From: Shewanella gelidimarina
GTDB lineage: Bacteria > Pseudomonadota > Gammaproteobacteria > Enterobacterales > Shewanellaceae
Direction: 5' to 3'
NCBI RefSeq assembly: GCF_023283945.1
Contig: NZ_JAKIKW010000005.1
Location: 62,001-126,000 of the forward strand
DNA length: 64,000 nucleotides
Part shown: positions 57,741 through 64,000 of the stretch, in pieces
How the letters are laid out: every line of letters begins with the position of its first letter
How positions within the stretch are numbered: position 1 is the stretch's first letter
The notes under the pieces: model-generated
What the model was told of the DNA's origin: nothing
Seen by the model: only the letters and a program-made list of their open reading frames with translations
The model's database searches: none
Made by a program: the position numbers and the translations under genes

Positions 57741-58112
57741 TTATATTTTGGTGTAGGCCTTTTCGCCCCATCCAACAACGGCATTATTGCTAATAACCAC
57801 GGGAGTACACTCATCTTTGGTTGTCTTGCCGTCCCCCTTAACGCGTTGTGTGCGATAAAACAGCACATGCACTTCTTTATCTTGTTGGATATAGGCTTCA
57901 TTAAAATCAGCAGTCCCCATTAGCGTTGTCACCTGCTCTTTTGACATTCCCAGTGAGATCCTCGACAGGCCGTCACGGTTACTTTCTTGGATTTTCTCCC
58001 AAGCTCCATTGTTATCCCAATCAGATTCACCATCACCTACATTGATCACGCAACCAGTTAACCCTATGCTTGCTATCCCAAAAAACGCTAAACTTAGTAT
58101 ATTATTCTTCAC
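57741..58112 (-). CDS. DUF3192 family lipoprotein
   Basis: A 123-residue predicted lipoprotein: hydrophobic N-terminus with lipobox LTGC, Cys at residue 21. The mature domain (ISLGMSKEQVTTLMGTADFNEAY and VLFYRTQRVKGDGKTTKDECTPVV) belongs to DUF3192, related in pattern to the SmpA/OmlA (BamE-like) fold with its G-M-S-K-E-Q-V-x-x-L-M-G motif. Asp-rich residues follow the lipidated Cys. Function unknown. Convergent with the DUF2789 gene. Confidence 0.85.
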   Translation of the reverse strand: MKNNILSLAFFGIASIGLTGCVINVGDGESDWDNNGAWEKIQESNRDGLSRISLGMSKEQVTTLMGTADFNEAYIQQDKEVHVLFYRTQRVKGDGKTTKDECTPVVISNNAVVGWGEKAYTKI

Positions 58113-58260
58113 ATTAACTTCCTGTATTTATATTGATTTTATAAACATCATCAAAGCAAACTACATGCCATAATTTAATGCGTTGTTTTATAACGGTTTA
58201 ATTGACGTTTATTACAGTCAATTAACTAAATATACTAATGAGTAAGGAATTTAACCAACG

Positions 58261-58620
58261 ATGAGCCCTCTAGACCAAGTACTCTGCGCCGCAAAACAGC
58301 TCAGCGATGAAGGTAGAACTCCTACTCTTGCATTAATTAAAACCAAGTTAGCAGTCAGTGTTGCCATGTTGACTCTGATCCAAGGCTTACAACAGTACAA
58401 ATCGATGAATGCGGCAGACAAAGCCGCAATCCCGACTAGAGCGCAGTTAACTGCATTAGCGCAAAAACCTCAGCAACTTCCAACCAACACTGAACAACAA
58501 CAAAGAATTGCGCAACTTGAACAGGAACTGTTAACCCTTAAAACCAACTATCAAGCCGTGATCAACAGATTAACAGCGCTTGAGTCAGCATCGCTTAATG
58601 CCAGTGGAGCCGAGAAATAA
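58261..58620 (+). CDS. Small protein with helical N-terminus and C-terminal coiled coil
   Basis: A 119-residue protein I do not recognise by name. Residues 1-45 look like a compact helical, possibly helix-turn-helix, domain (DEGRTPTLALIKTKLA). A Pro/Gln-rich linker (TALAQKPQQLPTNTEQQ) and a heptad-patterned coiled coil (RIAQLEQELLTLKTNYQAVI) follow. The layout recalls KfrA-type DNA-binding proteins (inference only). Its stop overlaps the next gene's start (TAATG), showing coupling to the Zn-ribbon protein. Confidence 0.7.
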   Translation: MSPLDQVLCAAKQLSDEGRTPTLALIKTKLAVSVAMLTLIQGLQQYKSMNAADKAAIPTRAQLTALAQKPQQLPTNTEQQQRIAQLEQELLTLKTNYQAVINRLTALESASLNASGAEK

Positions 58621-59393
58621 TGCATGTTATTGAATTAAGGTTTGAATGCTTCGATAACACGACTATCACTGCCGCCGAAAAAGCCATTAATGGCTTGTTA
58701 GAAGCTTATCGCGCCAATGGCCAAATACTCGGTCGAGAATTTGCGGTCGCTTTCAATGATGGTGAGTTTAGAGCTCGTTTGTTAATGCCTGAAAAAAGTA
58801 GCCTTGCCAAGCGATTCAATAGCCCTTGGGTCGAGAAAACCTTAATTGAGTTAACAGACGCTAAGCTACTTGCTCCCCGCGAGAAGTATATTGGCCAAGA
58901 TATCAATTCAGAAGTGTCTAGCCAAGAGACACCAAGTTGGCAGCTGCTTTATACCAGTTATGTGCATATCTGCTCGCCACTAAGAAATGGTGATACGCTG
59001 CAGCCAATTCCACTTTACCAAGTACCAGCGACAGCCAATGGCGATCATAAACGGTTGATCCGCTGGCAAACCGAATGGCAAGCTTGTGATGAAATACAAA
59101 TGGCCGCGGGGACTAAAGCCGAGTTTGCAGCACTTGAGCAGCTAACCAGCCACAAAAGTGACCTGTTTAGACGCGGCTGGGACTTGCGTGGCCGAGTTGA
59201 ATTCCTGACAAAGATCCCAACCTATTACTATCTCTATCGCGTTGGCGGAGAAAGCCTAGCCAATGAGAAAAAACGTTGCTGTCCACAATGTGGTAGTGAT
59301 AGTTGGCTACTAGATGAGCCGTTATTAGATATGTTTCATTTTCGCTGCAAACCTTGCCGTATCGTCTCTAATATCTCTTGGGATCATCTCTAA
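58620..59393 (+). CDS. DUF2310 family Zn-ribbon-containing protein
   Basis: A 257-residue protein whose C-terminus carries a four-cysteine zinc ribbon: CCPQCGSDSW, then HFRCKPCR about 25 residues later. The N-terminal ~200 residues (FECFDNTTITAAEKAINGLLEAY; FLTKIPTYYYLYRVGGESL) resemble the DUF2310 family of Vibrio, Haemophilus and Shewanella. No enzymatic motif was found. Translationally coupled to the preceding coiled-coil protein and ended by a terminator shared with syd. Role unknown; nucleic-acid binding is possible. Confidence 0.82.
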   Translation: MHVIELRFECFDNTTITAAEKAINGLLEAYRANGQILGREFAVAFNDGEFRARLLMPEKSSLAKRFNSPWVEKTLIELTDAKLLAPREKYIGQDINSEVSSQETPSWQLLYTSYVHICSPLRNGDTLQPIPLYQVPATANGDHKRLIRWQTEWQACDEIQMAAGTKAEFAALEQLTSHKSDLFRRGWDLRGRVEFLTKIPTYYYLYRVGGESLANEKKRCCPQCGSDSWLLDEPLLDMFHFRCKPCRIVSNISWDHL

Positions 59394-59405
59394 CGTAACG
59401 AAACT

Positions 59406-59442
59406 AAAAAGGTCGAAGTAGCATGACTATTCCGACCTTTTT
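59406..59442. terminator. Bidirectional terminator between Zn-ribbon gene and syd
   Basis: AAAAAGGTCG and CGACCTTTTT pair as outer stem with further complementarity inside (TAG...CTA); A- and T-runs on both sides suit the two convergent genes. Confidence 0.82.
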
Positions 59443-59486
59443 AACCAATTTGTTATATTTAAGCTCTTATATCCAAGCTTTAGCCG

Positions 59487-60134
59487 CTATTTCCCACGTA
59501 AGTTCTGCCACATTATTTTCATACGTTGCCAAATACCAGGGTGATCGAGTACTGGCATATCTTCTTCCACCAGCTTAACCGGTGGCGTCACTCGCGCCGT
59601 CAGCTCAGCGATAAAACCATTTAACGAATCTGCTAACTTTTCACTCTGATTTTCCCCAGGGATTTCAATCCAAACGCTGCCATCGGCATTGTTAATAGTG
59701 ATCATTTTATCTTCATCATCAAACACACCAATAAACCAGGTAGGATCTTGTTTGAGCTTCTTTTTCATCATGAGATGACCAATAATATTTTGCTGCAGAT
59801 ACTCGAAATCAGTCTGACTCCACGCCTGCAATAACTCCCCCGTTCCCCAAGGTGAGTCAAACATCAATGGCGCTGCAAAATGTGCCCCATAAAATGCACT
59901 GAGATCGGCATGTAAAGATAGCTCTAGTGCATGTTCGACATTATCAAAAACACCAGGCACTTCACGCGAGACTGATTTCCATTGCAATGCTTCTTCAGAA
60001 CCAACGTCAACATCGCCCAAAATACACTCTGATGCTTGTTGCTGCGCATAATATCGAGGGTACTCTCCCAACGCGTCTAAGTAGGCTTGTTGGTAGTCGT
60101 TAAAAAAAATATCCAGAGCAGGTAAAGAAGACAC
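59487..60134 (-). CDS. syd: SecY-interacting protein Syd
   Basis: A 215-residue cytoplasmic protein that binds SecY and destabilises abnormal SecYEG complexes in E. coli. Matching segments are the central [36 protein letters not shown] (read in pieces) and the N-terminal ALGEYPRYY-like region. It has a longer C-terminus than E. coli Syd (181 residues), ending in [10 protein letters not shown]. Divergent from queF, the same pairing as in E. coli. Confidence 0.93.
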   Translation of the reverse strand: MSSLPALDIFFNDYQQAYLDALGEYPRYYAQQQASECILGDVDVGSEEALQWKSVSREVPGVFDNVEHALELSLHADLSAFYGAHFAAPLMFDSPWGTGELLQAWSQTDFEYLQQNIIGHLMMKKKLKQDPTWFIGVFDDEDKMITINNADGSVWIEIPGENQSEKLADSLNGFIAELTARVTPPVKLVEEDMPVLDHPGIWQRMKIMWQNLRGK

Positions 60135-60193
60135 TTAAGCCGATCCCAAAATCAGTTATAATAAGAGTCTATTTTGCCATGGAAACCGTATTG

Positions 60194-61051
60194 ATGACAC
60201 AACATCATGATCCCTATAGTGACGCACCCGAACTTTCAGAGCTTACATTAGGAAAGTCCACAGGCTACCAAGAACATTATGATGCGTCTTTACTACAGGG
60301 CGTGCCACGCAAGTTGAACCGTGACGCTATCGGCCTGACTACCGAACTGCCGTTTCACGGCTGTGATATTTGGACCGGATATGAGCTTTCATGGCTAAAT
60401 GCCAAAGGTAAGCCAATGGTCGCCATCGCGGAGTTTAGCCTAGATTTTCAAAGTACCAACCTAATTGAGTCTAAGTCGTTTAAGTTATATTTAAACAGCT
60501 TTAACCAAACTCAATTTGATGATGTACAAGCAGTACAATCTACCTTGACCAAAGATCTATGCCAATGCGCGCAAGGTGATGTGAGTGTAAAAGTGATTGA
60601 ACCAAAAAACTTTAGCCATCAGCGTATTGTAGAGCTACCAGGCACCTGTATCGATGACTTGGATATTGAAGTCAATGACTATAGCTTTAACCCCGACTAC
60701 CTTGTCGACAGTGTTGATGACAAAGCTATGGTTGCCGAGACCTTAACCTCTAATCTATTAAAATCAAACTGCTTAATTACCTCTCAACCTGATTGGGGTA
60801 CGGTAATGGTTCGCTATCAAGGGCCCAAAATCGATCGTGAAAAGCTGCTTAGATACTTAATCTCATTTAGACAGCACAATGAGTTTCATGAGCAGTGTGT
60901 CGAACGTATCTTTGTTGATCTAAAGCGTTTTTGCCAATGTACTAAGTTAACGGTTTATGCGCGTTACACCCGACGTGGCGGATTAGATATCAACCCTTAC
61001 CGTAGCGATTTTGAAAACCCAGCTGAGAACCAACGCTTAGCAAGACAATAA
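60194..61051 (+). CDS. queF: NADPH-dependent 7-cyano-7-deazaguanine reductase
   Basis: Reduces preQ0 to preQ1 in queuosine synthesis; bimodular (YqcD-type) form of 285 residues. The N-terminal module has [14 protein letters not shown]; the C-terminal half has the catalytic-Cys region [20 protein letters not shown] and the E-x-x-x-H-E-x-C-V segment [13 protein letters not shown] with the T-fold substrate Glu. ATG at 60194 ([11 protein letters not shown]) is preferred over 60179: GGAAA stands ten bases before it and the family starts this way. A terminator follows. Confidence 0.95.
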   Translation: MTQHHDPYSDAPELSELTLGKSTGYQEHYDASLLQGVPRKLNRDAIGLTTELPFHGCDIWTGYELSWLNAKGKPMVAIAEFSLDFQSTNLIESKSFKLYLNSFNQTQFDDVQAVQSTLTKDLCQCAQGDVSVKVIEPKNFSHQRIVELPGTCIDDLDIEVNDYSFNPDYLVDSVDDKAMVAETLTSNLLKSNCLITSQPDWGTVMVRYQGPKIDREKLLRYLISFRQHNEFHEQCVERIFVDLKRFCQCTKLTVYARYTRRGGLDINPYRSDFENPAENQRLARQ

Positions 61052-61061
61052 GAAATAACGA

Positions 61062-61090
61062 AACCGAGCCTTAGTGCTCGGTTTTATTTT
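61062..61090. terminator. queF terminator
   Basis: AACCGAGC and GCTCGGTT pair around CTTAGT, followed by TTATTTTTT. It abuts the stop codon of the convergent LysR gene. Confidence 0.85.
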
Positions 61091-62014
61091 TTAAGTCTCT
61101 AGCGCCCGCATTTGTAAAGCTATCATCTCTCTTAGCCAAGCATTGGCTCTATTGCTCTGCAACTTTTTACTCCAAATCATATGGTACTCAATTGGCCTTG
61201 TATCAAAAGGCAATGGGTATTGCGTCAGATTAAACAGCTCTGCATACTCTTTAAGATAATGAGTGGAAGCGATGGCAATAGCATCGCTTTTTGATGCTGT
61301 GGCTAACATGGTCAGTACCGACGATTGCTCACTATAGGTTTTACGTTGCGGCATGACGGCTTCGCTATAAAGCTCCGCGATTGCTAGATTTGAACGCCGC
61401 ATTTTGAAGATGACATGCTTTTCAGCAAAATAGGCATTAATGTTAAGTGTATCTTGGATCCTTGGATGATCTTTTCTCGCCACACAGACCAACTTATCGC
61501 GCATCAACAGGACTGCATTTAACGCCACTGGAATTTGGCTCATTATGTCAACGGCCAGATCTATACGCTCAAACTGCAAGTCAGACTGTAACTGCTCTTC
61601 ATTGGATGGCGGCTCCTTAAAGATAATATCAACCGCTAAGTCAGCAGTCAGCTTATCTATTGGCGCTTGTAATAGTTGCATTATCACTTCGTTGGCATAC
61701 ACGTAGAATTCACGCTGATGTATTTTAGGGTCAAACTTCTCCAAACCCGCAACAACACCATCAATAGCATTGAAATGCTGATCCAGCTGTTGATATAAAT
61801 CATGTCCGGCAGCTGTAGGTTCCACCCCTCGTCCAACACGATTAAACAACTCTTCATCAACCTGTTTTTTAAGACGGTTAATGGCATTACTCACCGAAGA
61901 CTGGGTTAAATTTAGCTGTTCTGCGGCTCGGCTAAATGAGCGGCAACGATATACGGCAAGAAATACCGGAAATAGATTAAGGTCAAACTGTTTTGTTTGC
62001 GGCATATTTCTCAA
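61091..62014 (-). CDS. LysR family transcriptional regulator
   Basis: A 307-residue LysR-type regulator. The N-terminal winged helix-turn-helix (LFPVFLAVYRCRSFSRAAEQLNLTQSSVSNAI, in two parts) and VGRGVEPTAAGHDLY are typical, followed by an effector-binding domain from about 95 (EFYVYANEVIMQLL). Divergent from the alkyl sulfatase gene across a 150-base gap, the usual arrangement for a LysR regulator and its target. An effector cannot be named; alkyl sulfate or its alcohol product is a reasonable guess. MPQTKQ three codons in is an alternative start. Confidence 0.9.
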   Translation of the reverse strand: MRNMPQTKQFDLNLFPVFLAVYRCRSFSRAAEQLNLTQSSVSNAINRLKKQVDEELFNRVGRGVEPTAAGHDLYQQLDQHFNAIDGVVAGLEKFDPKIHQREFYVYANEVIMQLLQAPIDKLTADLAVDIIFKEPPSNEEQLQSDLQFERIDLAVDIMSQIPVALNAVLLMRDKLVCVARKDHPRIQDTLNINAYFAEKHVIFKMRRSNLAIAELYSEAVMPQRKTYSEQSSVLTMLATASKSDAIAIASTHYLKEYAELFNLTQYPLPFDTRPIEYHMIWSKKLQSNRANAWLREMIALQMRALET

Positions 62015-62035
62015 TACTATTTACAGTGTGAATAT

Positions 62036-62059
62036 TAATTAGCAATCTAGCGATAATTA
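62036..62059. promoter_or_regulatory. Candidate LysR operator
   Basis: Two TAATTA palindromes separated by 12 bases, in the divergent LysR/alkyl sulfatase region. Placement fits a regulator site but the sequence is simple and AT-rich, so this may be chance. Confidence 0.3.
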
Positions 62060-62166
62060 CTAAATAACACAAGCACTCTACACTAGCCTCAATTCAATTT
62101 GTATTGACGAGGTTCTGGCCAAAATTGAGCGATGAACCAGCTACGAGTCACCTTTGAGGAATCACA

Positions 62167-64000
62167 ATGAAAATATCTCCGCTTACAATCGCGATCATCA
62201 GCAGCGTAACACTGGGTCTGTCTTCAACTGCAAATGCTGCACAGCATGAACACGACCATATAACCGTGCATTATGAGGGCAAGGCCGCGACTGCAGATAC
62301 GATTAAGCATAACCAAGCCGTTGCCCAGACGCTCAACTTCGCAGATACCACCGCATTTGAGCAATCATCTAAGAATCTCATCGCAAAATTTGATAAAGCG
62401 ACTGCAGACATTCTGCGAGCTGAATTTGCTTTTATTGGTAAGCAAACACCCGATTCGGTCAACCCATCACTTTATCGTCAAGCTCAACTGAATATGGTGC
62501 CTAATGGTTTATATAAAGTGAGCGACGGGATCTATCAAGTACGCGGGACAGACTTATCAAACCTAACTCTCATTAAGGGCGATTCTGGTTGGATTGCTTA
62601 CGATGTATTACTGACTAAAGAAGCGGCTAAAGCATCACTGACCTTCGCACTAAAACATTTGCCAGAAGGCAGTGATCTTCCTGTGGTAGCCATGATCTAT
62701 TCTCATAGTCATGCTGACCACTTTGGTGGCGCTCGCGGCGTTCAAGAGATGTTTCCTGACGTAAAAGTCTATGGGTCACACAACATCACCAAAGAGATTG
62801 TTGATGAAAACGTACTGGCTGGAAACGCGATGAGTCGCCGCGCTGCTTATCAATATGGGGCCACTTTAGGTAAGCATAACCACGGTATTGTCGATGCCGC
62901 GTTGGGCAAAGGTTTATCAAAAGGTGAAATCACCTATGTCGCACCAGACTACACCTTAAATGGTAAAGGCAAATGGGAAACGCTTAAGATAGATGGACTT
63001 GAAATGGTGTTTATGGATGCATCAGGTACTGAAGCAGAATCTGAGATGATAACTTTTATTCCCTCAAAGAATGCACTTTGGAGCGGCGAACTGACCTACC
63101 AAGGTATGCATAACATCTACACCTTACGCGGGGCAAAAGTGCGGGACGCACTAAAATGGTCAAAAGATATCAACGAAATGATCACTGCCTTTGGTAGCAA
63201 AGTTGAGGTGCTATTTTCTGCACATTCGGCGCCAGTTTGGGGCAATGAAGAGGTCAATCAATTCTTGCGCCTACAACGTGATAATTATGGTCTGGTACAT
63301 AACCAAACTTTAAGGCTAGCCAATAATGGCGTAGGCATTCAAGATATTGGCGATGCAATACAAGCAACTATTCCTGAGACTGTCTATAAAACCTGGCACA
63401 CCAACGGTTATCACGGCACCTATAGCCATAATGCCAAAGCGGTTTACAATAAGTACTTAGGTTACTTTGATATGAACCCTGCCAACTTAAATCCATTAAC
63501 AACAAAGTTAGAATCTGCCAAGTTTGTTGAGTACATGGGGGGCGCAGAAGCAACGGTTAAACGAGCCCAAAGTGACTACATCCAAGGGGAGTATCGCTTT
63601 GTTGCTACAGCATTAAACAAAGTCATTATGGCCGATCCTAGTAATGATACCGCAAGACAACTTTTAGCCGATACCTATGAGCAATTGGGTTATCAATCAG
63701 AAGGTGCAGGCTGGAGAAACATCTACTTAACCGGCGCCCAAGAGCTGCGGGTAGGCATTCAAAAAGGGGCTCCTAAAACAGCATCAGCAGATGTGATTAG
63801 TGAGATGGATATGCCAACCTTATTCGATTTTTTAGCCGTGAAAATCGATAGCCAAAAAGCAGCGAAACACGGTCTAGTGAAGATGAACATCATCACGCCA
63901 GATACCAAGAATATTCTCTACATTGAGCTTAGCAACGGTAACTTGAGTAACAATGTGGTGGATGATGAACAAACAGCAGATGCTAACTTAATCGTCAATA
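62167..64000 (+). CDS. Alkyl/aryl sulfatase, metallo-beta-lactamase type (partial, 3' end outside window)
   Basis: SdsA1-like class III alkyl sulfatase: zinc-dependent cleavage of primary alkyl sulfates such as dodecyl sulfate to alcohol and sulfate. 611 codons are present. Sec signal peptide (cleavage at ANA/AQ near residue 24) indicates periplasmic export. The zinc motif SHSHADHFGG is near 180, ASGTEAESEM and a second His-containing segment SAHSAPVWG supply further ligands, the alkyl-sulfatase dimerization domain follows (YQHGTYSHNAKAVYNKYLG-like), and the C-terminal SCP-2-like domain starts near 560. GAGGA lies eight bases before the ATG. It is probably controlled by the divergent LysR gene. 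Confidence 0.92.
   Translation, partial: MKISPLTIAIISSVTLGLSSTANAAQHEHDHITVHYEGKAATADTIKHNQAVAQTLNFADTTAFEQSSKNLIAKFDKATADILRAEFAFIGKQTPDSVNPSLYRQAQLNMVPNGLYKVSDGIYQVRGTDLSNLTLIKGDSGWIAYDVLLTKEAAKASLTFALKHLPEGSDLPVVAMIYSHSHADHFGGARGVQEMFPDVKVYGSHNITKEIVDENVLAGNAMSRRAAYQYGATLGKHNHGIVDAALGKGLSKGEITYVAPDYTLNGKGKWETLKIDGLEMVFMDASGTEAESEMITFIPSKNALWSGELTYQGMHNIYTLRGAKVRDALKWSKDINEMITAFGSKVEVLFSAHSAPVWGNEEVNQFLRLQRDNYGLVHNQTLRLANNGVGIQDIGDAIQATIPETVYKTWHTNGYHGTYSHNAKAVYNKYLGYFDMNPANLNPLTTKLESAKFVEYMGGAEATVKRAQSDYIQGEYRFVATALNKVIMADPSNDTARQLLADTYEQLGYQSEGAGWRNIYLTGAQELRVGIQKGAPKTASADVISEMDMPTLFDFLAVKIDSQKAAKHGLVKMNIITPDTKNILYIELSNGNLSNNVVDDEQTADANLIVN

Overview
The window looks like a chromosomal segment of a marine gammaproteobacterium, most probably a Shewanella. 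This is inferred from gene order and protein families; no database search was run. The evidence is the rpsB-tsf-pyrH-frr-uppS-cdsA-dxr-rseP-bamA-skp-lpxD-fabZ-lpxA-lpxB-rnhB-dnaE block, the map-glnD-dapD block opposite it, the queF/syd and yqcC-truC-yqcA neighbourhoods, and several small families common in Shewanella and its relatives (DUF3549, DUF3301, DUF3718, DUF3192, DUF2789). No phage, integrase, intact insertion sequence, CRISPR array, rRNA or tRNA was recognised.

Layout. 1-4.7 kb: a left-truncated lipid A phosphoethanolamine transferase, a DUF805 membrane protein and proS. 4.7-18.7 kb: an accessory metabolic region. It holds a seven-gene minus-strand operon (LivG-type ATPase, long-chain acyl-CoA synthetase-like ligase, LivH, LivM, periplasmic binding protein, LivF, PaaK-like ligase) and a DcaP-like porin. 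A transporter-fused hybrid histidine kinase and a convergent LuxR-type response regulator resembling CrbS/CrbR (MxtR/ErdR) follow. Together they could form an uptake, CoA-activation and sensing unit for a carboxylic acid, but the substrate is not visible from sequence. 19-24.5 kb: patatin-like phospholipase, SGNH esterase, CPA2 antiporter and diguanylate cyclase.

24.5-44.6 kb: one long minus-strand block for translation, outer-membrane biogenesis, isoprenoid and phospholipid synthesis, and replication (rpsB through tilS). Several terminator-like hairpins divide it. An S2-type leader RNA precedes rpsB. 44.8-49.4 kb: map, glnD and dapD on the plus strand. 49.6-54.98 kb: small exported protein, purU, yqcA-truC-yqcC, and DUF3549-DUF3301.

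55.06-56.30 kb is the most striking non-coding stretch. Two tandem minus-strand CsrB/CsrC-type regulatory RNAs are packed with GGA motifs. Each ends in a strong terminator and each has a GacA/UvrY-type palindrome about 170 bp upstream of its -10. 56.3-64 kb: Mpo1-like and GNAT pair, small DUF proteins, a coiled-coil/Zn-ribbon pair, syd, queF, a LysR regulator and a right-truncated alkyl sulfatase.

Two diverged copies of an approximately 80-bp non-coding sequence lie upstream of the antiporter and of glnD.
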